Positions 1-8,984 of a stretch of 64,000 nt of DNA are shown in pieces. The DNA lies in NCBI RefSeq assembly GCF_020023995.1, contig NZ_NRRD01000019.1, positions 1 through 64,000 on the forward strand, read 5' to 3'. This DNA comes from Rhodobacter sp. TJ_12. GTDB taxonomy: Bacteria; Pseudomonadota; Alphaproteobacteria; Rhodobacterales; Rhodobacteraceae. The notes below the pieces were generated by a model that did no database searches, was not told where the DNA came from, and saw nothing but the letters and a program-made list of their open reading frames with translations. The position numbers and the translations under genes were made by a program. Every line of letters starts with the position of its first letter. Position 1 is the first letter of the stretch.

Positions 1-330
1 CCTTGCACATATCTGATCCCCGAAGGGATCGTCACATCTGCTTGTCGTCTCCGGAAACCGGAGCCGCCAAACAGTGAAGCTGACTACGCTCATCATCGCC
101 GAAGCTAGAGCGCCGATATGTCTCGGTCCGCAGTCGCTCTCGCGCCCAAACCGCCCACATATCTCTTCAGATATCCATCAATGTCAAAGAGCAAGAGGCA
201 AAAACAAACCAGAAGCGCCACTCTTACTATGGCGTTTCAGGCTGCCTAACCTCAGTAGTTTTTTTGCTTCCCCGCACCGCCTTGCGTTGGCGCCGTTCCG
301 CGTCCCGTTGCGGTGTGTGCCGCTTCGGTG
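1..330 (-). promoter_or_regulatory. 5' leader of an rRNA operon (16S gene just off the left edge)
   Basis: Read on the minus strand, this segment carries a boxA-like TGCTCTTTGACA, then GATATCTGAAGAGATATGTG and a 'gatcccttcggggatc' hairpin close to the edge. I recognise this order from leaders directly preceding 16S rRNA in Rhodobacterales. It starts just downstream of a consensus-like promoter at 337-365 and runs off the left edge, so the 16S gene should begin within a few tens of bases outside the window. Short forward ORFs here have no coding support. Confidence 0.85.
182..193 (-). promoter_or_regulatory. boxA antitermination element of the rRNA leader
   Basis: The minus strand reads TGCTCTTTGACA, one base different from the classical rRNA boxA TGCTCTTTAACA. 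It lies about 140 bases after the predicted transcription start and would recruit NusB/NusE for rRNA antitermination. The nusB gene itself is at 24,839 in this window. Confidence 0.8.
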
Positions 331-336
331 AGGGGT

Positions 337-365
337 GTTCTACGCATCTCGACCGGGGGCCGCAA
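337..365 (-). promoter_or_regulatory. rRNA operon promoter
   Basis: On the minus strand TTGCGG (365-360) is followed by a 17-base spacer and TAGAAC (342-337), with a GC-rich discriminator after it. A-rich tracts upstream (about 366-425) look like an UP element. Placement just before the leader and boxA fits a stringently controlled rrn promoter. Confidence 0.75.
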
Positions 366-666
366 GAGCCTTTTTTGCGAAAACGTCATTTTTCTTCGTT
401 AGGCTTCGTTTTTCCGAGGAAAACTTGGGCATTTTGTGAACAGCCCCCCAAGCGTCGCACAACTTAAAGATGCACCAGATCGCCTCTGAAGAGAGAATCA
501 TGCGTGCTGGATGCGGGCGACAGGGCCGCAATGCGCCTTGCGAGTCGCCCGTGCCCCCGACAGAGGCGCCACACAGCACGCTGCCACACCAGAATCGCCC
601 GTTTTTTCCGAAAGCCGCGACTCAGCGCGGGGTCGGCAAGGCCCCTTCGCCACCCCGGACCCAAAC
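366..666. other. intergenic region between the rrn promoter and the pssA terminator
   Basis: The first ~60 bases are A/T-rich on the rrn-proximal side and probably act as an upstream promoter element for the minus-strand rRNA operon. The rest (about 430-666) contains only short overlapping ORFs in several frames with no convincing ribosome-binding site or family resemblance. I see no gene in it. Confidence 0.5.
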
Positions 667-706
667 GGAAAAGGCCGAGGCAGATCGCTCTGCCTCGGCC
701 TTTTTT
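667..706. terminator. bidirectional Rho-independent terminator after pssA
   Basis: An almost perfect 16-bp stem (aaaaggccgaggcaga / tctgcctcggcctttt) has a four-base loop. A T-run follows on the plus strand and TTTTCC on the minus strand. It sits 17 bases after the pssA stop codon and separates pssA from the rRNA promoter. Confidence 0.85.
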
Positions 707-722
707 CGTCTTTGCTTGCCGC

Positions 723-1460
723 TTAGCGCAGGATGCGCCCCTTCATCCGCCAGATCCCCGGCACCAGAACTGCGATATAGAGCAGATCAATTACGATCAG
801 AAAGAGCCACAGTTTCGTCACCACAAGGCCGACCACGATCACCGTTCCCATCAAGGTCGCGACCACGCCCAGCCCCTTGAGCTTGAGCGCCTTGGGCGAG
901 AAGGTGCGCAATCGCGAGATCATCAGCATGCCGACAAAGCCCAACCAAAGCGCCGACAGCATCGGCGCGTGATGCTGGGCATCCAGCCACCCCCCAAAGG
1001 TCAAAAACACCGGCAACAGCGCCAAGATCGCCCCCGCAGGCGCGGGCACCCCGGTGAAATGGGTGGTCGCCCCCTCTTCGCCACGCATCACATTGAAACG
1101 GGCCAGCCGCAAACAGGCCGCCGCCGCATAGACCAGCACGAAAATCCAGCCCAGCGCATTGCCCTCGCCCATCGCGAAACGATAGACCAGCACCCCGGGC
1201 GCCACGCCGAAACATAGAAAATCCGACAGGCTGTCCAGCTCCGCCCCGAAATCGGAGGTCGCCTTGAGCCGGCGCGCCAAAAGGCCGTCCAACCCGTCGA
1301 TCACCGCCGACAAAAGCAGCAACATCACCGCGGTTTCATATTTGCCCACCATGGCAAAGCGGATCGAGGTCAGGCCAAGGCACATCCCCGACAGCGTCAC
1401 CAGATTGGGCAACAGCATCAAAAAAGGCATACGTTCGCGGTCTTGCGGCTCACGGCTCAT
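723..1460 (-). CDS. pssA: CDP-diacylglycerol-serine O-phosphatidyltransferase
   Basis: Makes phosphatidylserine from CDP-diacylglycerol and L-serine at the inner membrane, the first committed step to phosphatidylethanolamine. The 245-aa protein is mostly hydrophobic and carries the complete CDP-alcohol phosphotransferase signature D-G-x2-A-R-x8-G-x3-D-x3-D at residues 58-80, with an additional Asp at 55. It lies 15 bases downstream of psd on the same strand, so both steps of phosphatidylethanolamine synthesis are probably co-transcribed. A strong terminator follows. Confidence 0.95.
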   Translation of the reverse strand: MSREPQDRERMPFLMLLPNLVTLSGMCLGLTSIRFAMVGKYETAVMLLLLSAVIDGLDGLLARRLKATSDFGAELDSLSDFLCFGVAPGVLVYRFAMGEGNALGWIFVLVYAAAACLRLARFNVMRGEEGATTHFTGVPAPAGAILALLPVFLTFGGWLDAQHHAPMLSALWLGFVGMLMISRLRTFSPKALKLKGLGVVATLMGTVIVVGLVVTKLWLFLIVIDLLYIAVLVPGIWRMKGRILR

Positions 1461-1475
1461 GATTGGGGCCCTTTC

Positions 1476-2174
1476 TTACTGGCCACGGCCTTCGCGCGGC
1501 GCTTCACGGCTGAGCAGATCGGCGATCACGGTTTCCCCCGCGATCATCGTCTGGCCGATGCACACCATCGGGTCCACCCCTTCGGGCAGATAGATATCAA
1601 GGCGCGAGCCAAATCGGATCAGCCCGAACCGCTCCCCCGTGGCGACGCTGTCGCCCGCGCGCACAAAGCACAGGATGCGCCGCGCGACCAGACCGGCGAT
1701 CTGCACCACACCGTAGCGCAGACCATCGGGTGTTTCGACCGCGATCCCGTTGCGTTCATTGTCTTTCGACGCCTTGTCGAGCGAGGCATTGAGAAACAGC
1801 CCCTCGTGATAGGCGACCTTGGTGATCTTGCCCGCCATCGGCAGACGGTTCACATGGCAGTTGAACACCGACATGAAGACCGAGACCCGGGTCAGCGGCT
1901 GATCGCCCAGTTCAAGCTCGGCGGGCGGCACCGCGGGCTCCAGCAGTGACACCACCCCGTCGGCGGGCGACACCATCAGCCCGGGGCGCGTCGGCGTCAC
2001 CCGCACCGGGTCACGGAAGAAATAATAAACCCAGACGGTCAGCCCGGTGCCGATCCAGCCCAGCGGCGTCCAGATCAGAAACAGAACCAGCGTGATCGCC
2101 GCCGCGATAGCCACAAATTTGCGGCCTTCGGGATGCATCGGCTTGACGAAGGTAGAAAGCATGGAAACGGACAT
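1476..2174 (-). CDS. psd: phosphatidylserine decarboxylase proenzyme
   Basis: Converts phosphatidylserine to phosphatidylethanolamine. The 232-aa proenzyme has a hydrophobic N-terminal segment (about residues 20-45) and the self-cleavage site RFGS near the C terminus. Gly189-Ser190 is where the pyruvoyl group forms, dividing beta and alpha chains. Length fits the short bacterial class rather than the ~320-aa E. coli type. The start has AAGGAA nine bases upstream. First gene of the psd-pssA pair. Confidence 0.95.
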   Translation of the reverse strand: MSVSMLSTFVKPMHPEGRKFVAIAAAITLVLFLIWTPLGWIGTGLTVWVYYFFRDPVRVTPTRPGLMVSPADGVVSLLEPAVPPAELELGDQPLTRVSVFMSVFNCHVNRLPMAGKITKVAYHEGLFLNASLDKASKDNERNGIAVETPDGLRYGVVQIAGLVARRILCFVRAGDSVATGERFGLIRFGSRLDIYLPEGVDPMVCIGQTMIAGETVIADLLSREAPREGRGQ

Positions 2175-2303
2175 GGGGTTCCTTTGCGGATGCTCTTGTT
2201 GGTCGCGCGAGTCCTAGCGCAAAAGCCCCGCCGCGCAAACATCAACCCGTGCCCCGCCCCCCGCGCCCGAACCGCGCAGCCTTTTGCGCGTATCACATAT
2301 GCA

Positions 2304-2331
2304 AATGGGCCCGCAAAGATGCGAGCCCATT
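2304..2331 (-). terminator. hairpin downstream of rpsI, possible terminator
   Basis: On the minus transcript a 12-bp stem (AATGGGCTCGCA with TGCGGGCCCATT, one U-G wobble) forms 28 bases after the rpsI stop. There is no good T-run, so it may be a weak terminator or an mRNA 3'-end stabiliser. Confidence 0.4.
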
Positions 2332-2358
2332 CGAATCTGCGAAAAGTGATCTGAAAGA

Positions 2359-2856
2359 TCAGCGCTTCGAGAACTGGAAGCTACGACGGGCTTTCGCCTT
2401 ACCGTATTTCTTCCGTTCAACCACGCGCGAGTCGCGGGTCAGGAAGCCAGCGGCTTTCAGCGGGGCGCGCAGGCCCGGCTCGTGCAGTTGCAGCGCTTTC
2501 GAGATGCCGTGCTTGACCGCACCGGCCTGGCCCGAAAGACCACCGCCAACCACGGTCGCCATCACGTCATATTGGCCTTCGACACCGGCCACACCGAAGG
2601 GCTGGTTGACGATGAGTTGCAGCACCGGACGCGCGAAATATTCGTTCATCGGCTTGCCGTTGACGGTGATCTTGCCCGAACCGGGTTTGACCCACACGCG
2701 CGCCACGGCGTTTTTACGCTTGCCGGTGGCATAGGCACGGCCTTGCGCGTCGCGCACCGGGGTGCGGGGCGCAGCTTCGGCCACGGCGGTCTCGGCTTCG
2801 GCGGGGGTGCCCGACACGGCCGACTTCAGATCGTCGAGGGATTTGATATCGGACAT
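2359..2856 (-). CDS. rpsI: 30S ribosomal protein S9
   Basis: Small-subunit protein whose C-terminal tail reaches the tRNA P site. The 165-aa product ends in the typical basic tail ([17 protein letters not shown]) and has the S9 core around [18 protein letters not shown]. It is about 35 residues longer than E. coli S9 because of an N-terminal Ala/Glu-rich extension, usual in alphaproteobacteria. It lies two bases after rplM in the conserved rplM-rpsI operon. Confidence 0.97.
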   Translation of the reverse strand: MSDIKSLDDLKSAVSGTPAEAETAVAEAAPRTPVRDAQGRAYATGKRKNAVARVWVKPGSGKITVNGKPMNEYFARPVLQLIVNQPFGVAGVEGQYDVMATVVGGGLSGQAGAVKHGISKALQLHEPGLRAPLKAAGFLTRDSRVVERKKYGKAKARRSFQFSKR

Positions 2857-2858
2857 GA

Positions 2859-3323
2859 TTACGCGCTCCGGGTGTTCTTCTTGTTCAGGACTTTCACGTC
2901 CAGAACTTCGGGCTGCTGGGCTTCATGCGGATGTTCGGACCCGGCGTAAACGCGCAGGTTCGCCATTTGCGCACGGCCAAGACGGTTGCGCGAGATCATG
3001 CGCTCAACGGCTTTGATCACGACGCGCTCCGGATGCGCCCCTTCCAGCACTTGGCGCGCGGTGCGGAACTTGATGCCGCCCGGGTGGCCAGTGTGCCAGT
3101 AGTAGCGTTTGTCGGAACGCTTGTTGCCCGTCATCTGCACCTTGTCGGCGTTGATGATGATGACATTATCACCCATGTCCATATGGGGGGTGAAGGTCGG
3201 CTTGTGTTTGCCACGCAGGCGCATGGCAACGATCGTGGCGAGGCGGCCCAGAACGACGCCCTCGGCGTCAATCAGGATCCACTTCTTCTCGATCTCCGCC
3301 GGTTTCGCGGTATAGGTTTTCAT
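2859..3323 (-). CDS. rplM: 50S ribosomal protein L13
   Basis: Large-subunit assembly protein, 154 aa. Recognised from the L13 core: [16 protein letters not shown], the [19 protein letters not shown] segment and YWHTGHPGG. First gene of the rplM-rpsI operon. The ~240 bases upstream are A/T-rich relative to the surroundings and probably hold the promoter, but I cannot fix -35/-10 boxes with confidence. Confidence 0.97.
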   Translation of the reverse strand: MKTYTAKPAEIEKKWILIDAEGVVLGRLATIVAMRLRGKHKPTFTPHMDMGDNVIIINADKVQMTGNKRSDKRYYWHTGHPGGIKFRTARQVLEGAHPERVVIKAVERMISRNRLGRAQMANLRVYAGSEHPHEAQQPEVLDVKVLNKKNTRSA

Positions 3324-3579
3324 TGTCGATCGCCCTTTGAAGGGTTGTGGAATTCGGATGGGGGCTTTTCAAGCATTTCGGCGCACAGATCAAGGCCCTT
3401 CGCGCTCATTTTTTAAAGCGTTTTCAATGGACTAAAAAATAGGTATTTATTTACCCCACACCGCGCAGCAGAAAACAGCCGAGTCAGCCCGGACAATCTG
3501 CCCGCCCCGTGCATCGCGTCGCGGCGCATGTCATCTTTTCCCGTGATAGGGAGAGCGGTGCGAAATGAGGGAGAATTTC

Positions 3580-5046
3580 ATGACCGGCGAAAGCCCGCAA
3601 CACCAAGCGGAAGAGGCGCAACGCCTCGGCCCGTTTCGGAGCTTGGCACTGATACTGGGGCCGCTTTGCGTGATCCCGGCGCTCACCGTAACCGCCCCGC
3701 TGGGTCTTAGCCCAGAGGCGTGGAAGCTTGTCTGCGTGGCAGGCTGGATGGTGATTTGGTGGCTGGCCGAAGCGATCCCGCTGCCCGCCACTGCGCTTGT
3801 GCCCATCGTCGCGATGCCGATTTTGGACATCGCGCCCATCAGCACGATTACCGCGCAATATGGCAACCATCTGATCTTTCTGTTTCTGGGCGGCTTTCTT
3901 CTGGCCGGGGCGATGCAGCGTTGGGGGCTGCACCGCCGCATTGCATTGCATGTCGTGGCCGCCCTTGGCCGCACACCCGAGGGAATCATCGCCGGCTTCA
4001 TGCTGGCCACGGCCTTCTTGTCGATGTGGATATCCAACACGGCGACAGCGGTGATGATGGTTGCGGTGGGCGCTTCGGTCGTCGAGGTGGTCGAAAGTGA
4101 AAGCCCCGACAAAGAGCGCGCGCATCAATTCGGCGTGGCGCTGATGCTCTCGATTGCTTTTTCGGCCTCAATCGGCGGCGCGGGCACCTTGATCGGCACC
4201 CCGCCCAATGCGCTGATGGCCAGCCTTTTGGAAACCGGGCACGGCATTGAAGTTGGCTTTTTCCGCTGGATGCTTTTGGGCGTGCCGATCGTGGTGGTGA
4301 TGCTGCCGCTCACGCATTGGATCTTGACCCGCCTCGCCTTTAATGTCCGCGATCTGGATCTGGCTTCGGTGCAAAACGTGATCCGCGCCGAAATCGCCCA
4401 ACTTGGCCCCATGTCGCGCGGCGAAATAACCGTTGCGGTGGTCTTCACCCTGACCGCGATGGCCTGGATCTTCCGCGAGCCGCTGGGGCTGCCGGTCTCG
4501 GACAGCGGGATCGCGATCACCGCCGCGGTGGTGCTGTTTGCCTTGCCCGCCGGGCGCGGACAGGGGTTTGTTCTGGATTGGAGTGTGGCGCCGCGTCTGC
4601 CTTGGGGGGTGTTGATCCTGTTCGGCGGCGGCCTTGCTCTGGCCAGCGCGTTTGAAACAACTGGGCTCGCCGCGTGGATCGGCGAAGATGTTGCCGCCGT
4701 GGACGAGGTGCCCTTGTCGGTTCTGGTGCTGATCGTCGCTGCGGTGATGGTGTTCTTGACCGGCATCACCTCCAACACCGCTTCGGCCGCAACCTTCCTG
4801 CCGGTTCTGGGCGCCGTCGCGGTCGGACGCGGCATCGCGGTTGAATGGCTGATGGTGCCCGTGGCCTTGGCCGCTTCGATGGCCTTCATGCTGCCTGTCG
4901 CCACGCCGCCCAATGCGATTGTCTTCACCTATAAGGGGCTCAAGCTGGCCGATATGGTGCGCGCAGGTTTCGTGGTGAACCTGCTCAGCATTGCGGTGAT
5001 CTGGGCGGCGGTGATGGGGCTTGCCCCGTTCGTCTTTGGCCTTTGA
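3580..5046 (+). CDS. SLC13/DASS-family sodium:carboxylate symporter
   Basis: An integral membrane protein of 488 aa, about the family's usual length, with roughly a dozen hydrophobic segments. It has the two family-defining SNT motifs that form the Na+/substrate site: SNTATAV at residue 152 in the first repeat and SNTASAATFLP in the second. It probably imports di- or tricarboxylates (succinate, malate and similar), but the exact substrate cannot be read from sequence. Start chosen at 3580 because AGGGAG lies six bases upstream. An in-frame ATG at 3565 lacks an equally good site. Stands alone as a transcription unit. Confidence 0.88.
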   Translation: MTGESPQHQAEEAQRLGPFRSLALILGPLCVIPALTVTAPLGLSPEAWKLVCVAGWMVIWWLAEAIPLPATALVPIVAMPILDIAPISTITAQYGNHLIFLFLGGFLLAGAMQRWGLHRRIALHVVAALGRTPEGIIAGFMLATAFLSMWISNTATAVMMVAVGASVVEVVESESPDKERAHQFGVALMLSIAFSASIGGAGTLIGTPPNALMASLLETGHGIEVGFFRWMLLGVPIVVVMLPLTHWILTRLAFNVRDLDLASVQNVIRAEIAQLGPMSRGEITVAVVFTLTAMAWIFREPLGLPVSDSGIAITAAVVLFALPAGRGQGFVLDWSVAPRLPWGVLILFGGGLALASAFETTGLAAWIGEDVAAVDEVPLSVLVLIVAAVMVFLTGITSNTASAATFLPVLGAVAVGRGIAVEWLMVPVALAASMAFMLPVATPPNAIVFTYKGLKLADMVRAGFVVNLLSIAVIWAAVMGLAPFVFGL

Positions 5047-5082
5047 TCGGCCCGCGCGGCAGCGACACCCGCCGCTGCCGCC

Positions 5083-5499
5083 CTATTTCGGCGGGATCGC
5101 ATAGGTCATCGAGGCACGCGCGACCGGCGCCCCCTGCCCGTCCGAATAGATCAGCACCTCGCCCACCGCCAAACTGCGCCCCAGTTTGAGCACCCGCACA
5201 TGGGCCAGCAAATCCGCCCCGGCGGCGGGTTTGCGCAAAAAGTCGATACTGGCATTTGTGGTAACGGCCAGCGCCACCGGCCCAATCCGCGCCAAGATCG
5301 CAAGGTAAATCCCCACATCCGCCAGCGCGAACATGCTGGGCCCCGACACCGTGCCACCGGGGCGCAGATGGCTGTCATCGACCTGAAGCCGCACAACCAA
5401 TTCTTCGTCCAGCCGCTCAATCGCGAACATTCCCGCCACCTGCGGGAATTCTTGCGCCAAGAACGTCTCCAGTGACGTTACGTCCATTTGCAGTTGCAT
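5083..5499 (-). CDS. PaaI-like hotdog-fold acyl-CoA thioesterase
   Basis: A 138-aa single hotdog domain with the PaaI-type pattern: LRPGGTVSGPSMFALADVGI around the catalytic helix, then TTNASIDFLRKP. It likely hydrolyses an acyl- or aryl-CoA. Start placed at 5499, preceded by GAGGGGAAG, rather than an in-frame ATG 54 bases upstream that would run almost into the neighbouring gene's start. Divergent from the enoyl-CoA hydratase with ~53 bp between starts, so the two may share control and act on related CoA esters. Confidence 0.85.
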   Translation of the reverse strand: MQLQMDVTSLETFLAQEFPQVAGMFAIERLDEELVVRLQVDDSHLRPGGTVSGPSMFALADVGIYLAILARIGPVALAVTTNASIDFLRKPAAGADLLAHVRVLKLGRSLAVGEVLIYSDGQGAPVARASMTYAIPPK

Positions 5500-5552
5500 C
5501 TTCCCCTCGCGGCTATGGCCTTCCAGACTTCGCCGCAAAGGGAGGAGTTTCA

Positions 5553-6341
5553 ATGACCGATCTGGTAGAGATGGAAAAACGTGGCGTCATCGCGCATCTG
5601 ACGCTGAACAACCCCGGCAGCCTGAATGCGCTGTCCGATGCGATGCTGGCCGCGCTGAAAGCCCGGTTTGAGGAAATAGCGGCAGATGCCACGGTCAAGG
5701 TCGTGGTGCTCAAAGGCGCGGGCAAAGTCTTCTGCGCGGGCCATGACCTGAAGGAAATGCAACGCGGGCGCGCAGCGCAAGATGGCGGCAAAGCCTATTT
5801 CGCCGATCTGTTCACCCGCTGTGCCGAAGTGATGCAAATGATCCCCGCCCTGCCCCAGCCGGTGATTGCCGAAGCCCATGGCATTGCCACGGCGGCAGGC
5901 TGCCAATTGGTGGCGTCTTGCGATTTGGCCATCGCCGCCGAGGGCACGCGCTTTGGCGTGAATGGCGTCAATATCGGGTTGTTCTGTTCCACGCCGATGG
6001 TCGCACTGACCCGCGCCGTGCCGCGCAAGGTGGCCTTTGAAATGCTGACCACCGGCGACTTTATCAGTGCTGAGCGCGCGCGCGAGGTGGGGCTGGTGAA
6101 CCGCGTGGTGCCGCATGCGGACTTGGAAGCGGCCAGCAGCCAATTGGCCGAAACGCTTGCCGCGAAACTGGGCGCGGCAGTCAAGATCGGCAAGCGCGCC
6201 TTTTACGAGCAAATCGAGATGGGCTTGGCCGAGGCTTACGCCCATGCCGGCGCGATCATGACGGAAAACATGCTTTACCGTGACACCGCCGAAGGCGTGC
6301 AGGCTTTCATCGAAAAGCGCAAGCCCGATTGGGCAGACTAG
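5553..6341 (+). CDS. enoyl-CoA hydratase/isomerase (crotonase) family protein
   Basis: 262-aa crotonase-fold protein with the oxyanion-hole segments AGHDLKEM and GIATAAGCQLVASCDLAIA. Start at 5553 with GGAGGA at ideal spacing. In the second active-site loop it reads NIGLFCSTPMVALTR. Canonical hydratases carry a Glu-containing PEI..G..PG pattern there, so hydratase activity is doubtful. The loop resembles the ECHDC3-like branch of the family. Divergent from a thioesterase, which suggests an acyl-CoA clean-up or degradation role (inference). Confidence 0.85.
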   Translation: MTDLVEMEKRGVIAHLTLNNPGSLNALSDAMLAALKARFEEIAADATVKVVVLKGAGKVFCAGHDLKEMQRGRAAQDGGKAYFADLFTRCAEVMQMIPALPQPVIAEAHGIATAAGCQLVASCDLAIAAEGTRFGVNGVNIGLFCSTPMVALTRAVPRKVAFEMLTTGDFISAERAREVGLVNRVVPHADLEAASSQLAETLAAKLGAAVKIGKRAFYEQIEMGLAEAYAHAGAIMTENMLYRDTAEGVQAFIEKRKPDWAD

Positions 6342-6344
6342 GCG

Positions 6345-6554
6345 TTAGCGCAGCCGCCGCGCGATGCTGGCTGCTTGGCGCGCGCGCCGCGCCGCTTGGC
6401 GGGCCTTGGCGGCGGCTTGCTTTTCTTCCGGCGTCATCTGGGCGGCGGGTTTACCTTTGCTGGCCATCATGTTGATGCCCTTGTTAACGCCCGTGCGCAT
6501 CGCACGCCGCATCACCATGTTCACCACCATCTGCACCACTCGGCCAAGGTCCAT
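6345..6554 (-). CDS. small conserved basic protein downstream of scpB
   Basis: 69-aa protein, not assigned to a named family. It has an amphipathic Met/Val-rich N terminus (residues 1-35) and a strongly basic Ala/Arg/Lys tail with a predicted helix (KARQAARRARQAASIARRLR). The start overlaps nothing and has GAGGAGG seven bases upstream, within the scpB 3' end. Position four bases after scpB suggests co-transcription with the condensin genes. Function unknown. Confidence 0.65.
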   Translation of the reverse strand: MDLGRVVQMVVNMVMRRAMRTGVNKGINMMASKGKPAAQMTPEEKQAAAKARQAARRARQAASIARRLR

Positions 6555-6557
6555 GGG

Positions 6558-7199
6558 TCACTCCTCCTCGAACAATTCGCTTTGGCCGACCATGTCGCCC
6601 TCTTCCTCGTCGGCGCCGGGCATCGGACGATTGTCCAAAAGCCCCGCCGCGCGCAGCTCCTTGATCCCCGGCAGATCGCGCGCCGATTCTAACCCAAAAT
6701 GATCCAAAAACCCTTCGGTCACGATAAAGGTCACCGGGCGCCCCGGCGTCATCCGCCGCCGCCCAAGGCGAATCCATTCCATCTCCAAAAGCTGGTCGAT
6801 GGTGCCCCGGCTCACTGCCACACCGCGAATTTCTTCGATCTCGGCGCGGGTCACAGGCTGGTGGTAGGCGATGATCGCCAAGGTCTCGATGGCCGCGCGC
6901 GACAGCTTGCGCATCTCCACCGTTTCCTTTTGCATCAAGAACCCAAGGTCCGGCGCGGTGCGAAAGGCCCAAGCATTGCCCACCTTGACCAAATGCACCC
7001 CACGCCCCTCGTAACGGCGCTGCAAATAGGCCAAGGCCTCCCCGGCATCCGAACCATGCGGCATCCGGTCTTGCATTTCGCGCACCGTCACCGGCTCTGC
7101 CGAGGCAAATAAGATCGCCTCGACCATCCGCTCCTGTTCCGCCAAGGGCGGCGCCTCGAACAGAGATTTCTCATTCGGGTCGTAACGGCTGTCACTCAT
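6558..7199 (-). CDS. scpB: segregation and condensation protein B
   Basis: Kleisin-associated winged-helix subunit of the SMC-ScpAB condensin complex. The 213-aa product shows the ScpB pattern: EAILFASAEPVT at the N terminus, LSRAAIETLAIIAYHQPVTR in the middle and EIRGV..GTIDQLLE..WI..GRR..PGRP. Its ATG overlaps the scpA stop by four bases (ATGA), indicating translational coupling. An acidic tail (about the last 20 residues) is typical for alphaproteobacteria. Confidence 0.95.
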   Translation of the reverse strand: MSDSRYDPNEKSLFEAPPLAEQERMVEAILFASAEPVTVREMQDRMPHGSDAGEALAYLQRRYEGRGVHLVKVGNAWAFRTAPDLGFLMQKETVEMRKLSRAAIETLAIIAYHQPVTRAEIEEIRGVAVSRGTIDQLLEMEWIRLGRRRMTPGRPVTFIVTEGFLDHFGLESARDLPGIKELRAAGLLDNRPMPGADEEEGDMVGQSELFEEE

Positions 7200-7993
7200 G
7201 TCTCACGCGGGGTGGTTCGGGCGCGGATCGCAATCGGCGCGAAGGTTTCACTTTGGCGAATTTCGATATGGCCTTGCTTAGCCAGCTCCAACGAAGCGGC
7301 AAAGGTCGCCGCCGTGGCAGAGCGGCGGCGCTTCGGCTCCAACTCCCAGCCCTCGGGAAGGTAACTCGTCAGCTCGGTCCAGTCGCCCGCGAAGCCAATC
7401 ATGCCGCGCATCCGGTCCAGTGCATCTTCCATAGTAAAGACATCGCGCCGGTCAAACGCATAGGGGCGGAATTCATCGCGGGTGCGAATGCGGGCATAGG
7501 CCTGGATCATATCCAAAAGGCTGGCGGTGTAGCGCACCTTACGCACCCGCGCGACGCTTTCCTCCAGCCCGCGGGCAAAGAAATCACGCCCAAGCCGGTC
7601 GCGCGCCATCAATTGCGCCGCCGCCTCGCGCATCGCGGAAAGCCGTTCAAGCTGAAATGCCAGATGGGCGGCCATGTCCTCGGCCGAAGGCCCCTCTTCC
7701 CCCGGTTCGGGCGGCAGTAAAAGGCGCGATTTCAAAAACGCCAGCCACGCCGCCATCACCAGATAATCGGCGGCCAGTTCGATCCGTAGCGCTTTGGCGC
7801 GGTCCACAAAGGCCAGATATTGCTCTGCCAAGGCCAAAACGGAAATGCGCCGCAAATCCACCTTTTGCGTGCGCGACAGCGTCAGCAAAAGATCCAGCGG
7901 GCCTTCGAACCCATCCACGTCGACAATCAGCGCCTCGGCCGCAAGCCGTTCGCTGACCGAGGTGCTTTCAAAAAGGCTTGTCGCTTCAGCCAT
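7196..7993 (-). CDS. scpA: segregation and condensation protein A (kleisin)
   Basis: Kleisin that bridges SMC heads. 265 aa from the start at 7993, which overlaps the end of nagZ and has AAGGG just upstream. A further 12 codons upstream are open but lack a site. Hallmarks: VDGFEGPLDLLLTLSRTQKVDLRRISVLALAEQYL at the N terminus (SMC-binding) and YLVMAAWLAFLKSRLLLP. The ScpB-binding and C-terminal winged-helix regions follow. In a coupled SPOR protein-nagZ-scpA-scpB series. Confidence 0.95.
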   Translation of the reverse strand: MAEATSLFESTSVSERLAAEALIVDVDGFEGPLDLLLTLSRTQKVDLRRISVLALAEQYLAFVDRAKALRIELAADYLVMAAWLAFLKSRLLLPPEPGEEGPSAEDMAAHLAFQLERLSAMREAAAQLMARDRLGRDFFARGLEESVARVRKVRYTASLLDMIQAYARIRTRDEFRPYAFDRRDVFTMEDALDRMRGMIGFAGDWTELTSYLPEGWELEPKRRRSATAATFAASLELAKQGHIEIRQSETFAPIAIRARTTPRET

Positions 7994-8984
7994 CCCTTGT
8001 CCCGTGCGAGAGGTTCTCAAACTCGGCACTCAAAGCATCCAAGTCAACCTCTTCGGGGGAATGGCGCCAGCGCAAGGCGGCTTCGGCCCGCAACGCAGCG
8101 GCCGGCGACAGCGCCCCCGCCGCGGCCACGGTTTCGGCCATTTCCGCACGCGTGCCATTGCAATGCAGCACCAGATCGCATCCCGCGGCAAGCGCAGCTT
8201 GCGCCCGATCCGCATAACGGCCCGAGAGCGCCTGCATCGTGATGTCATCGGTCATCAAAAGCCCGGCAAAGCCAATTTCTTGGCGGATCAGATCAATCAC
8301 CTTGGCGCTTTGCGTGGCGGGCGAAGTGTCAAAGGCCGGAAAGCGGATATGCGCGGTCATGCCCAAGGGCAGGTCATTCAACGCCGTGAAGACCGCGAAA
8401 TCATTGGCGCGCAGATCGGCGGCACTGGCCGCAACCATGGGCAGGTTCTTGTGGCTGTCGGCCTCGGCCCGGCCATGGCCGGGCATGTGCTTGACCACCG
8501 GCAAAACGCCCCCGGCCAACAACCCCTCGGCGGTGGCACGGGCGTTTTGCACCACCTCGGCCACGGTCTCGCCCAAGCAGCGGTTGTGCAAAAACGGATG
8601 CGTGCGCGGCCCGGCAATATCGCAGGTGGGCGCGCAATTGCCATCAATCCCCACCGCGCGCAGTTCCGCCGCCTGCAAACGCGCGCGCAGCCAAAGCCCA
8701 CGCGGCCCGGTGGTGCGGGCTTCCTCAAGCGGGGGCAACCAGTCACGCCACTGCGGCGCGCGCAACCGCTGCACCCGCCCGCCTTCCTGATCGACGAAAA
8801 TCGGCGCATCGCGGCCAAGCGCCTCGCGCGCCTGTGCCGTCAGCCGCGCCAGTTGCGCCGGGCTTTCGACATTGCGGGCAAAAAGGATCAGCCCCCAAGG
8901 GTCCGCCGCGCGCAAAAAGGCCGCCTCGTCGTGCCCAAGCGCCAGCCCCTCCAGCCCCAAGATCGTGGCGCCGGGCGCGCTCAT
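7986..8984 (-). CDS. nagZ: beta-N-acetylhexosaminidase (GH3)
   Basis: Cytoplasmic muropeptide-recycling enzyme that removes GlcNAc from anhydro-muropeptides. 332 aa, normal for NagZ. Contains the flexible-loop motif KHMPGHGRAEADSHKNLP with the Asp-His dyad and the nucleophile Asp in LLMTDDITMQALSG. The ATG at 8984 overlaps the stop of the upstream SPOR gene (ATGA). A TTG 21 bases earlier is less likely. A peptidoglycan-recycling gene fused into the argS-SPOR-scpAB cluster is the usual arrangement in Rhodobacterales. Confidence 0.95.
   Translation of the reverse strand: MSAPGATILGLEGLALGHDEAAFLRAADPWGLILFARNVESPAQLARLTAQAREALGRDAPIFVDQEGGRVQRLRAPQWRDWLPPLEEARTTGPRGLWLRARLQAAELRAVGIDGNCAPTCDIAGPRTHPFLHNRCLGETVAEVVQNARATAEGLLAGGVLPVVKHMPGHGRAEADSHKNLPMVAASAADLRANDFAVFTALNDLPLGMTAHIRFPAFDTSPATQSAKVIDLIRQEIGFAGLLMTDDITMQALSGRYADRAQAALAAGCDLVLHCNGTRAEMAETVAAAGALSPAAALRAEAALRWRHSPEEVDLDALSAEFENLSHGTRDG

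Noticed and set aside
2075-2354. tRNA-like TTCGAATC sequence near 2,331
   Set aside because: The surrounding sequence folds as the rpsI-distal hairpin and gives no cloverleaf; not a tRNA.
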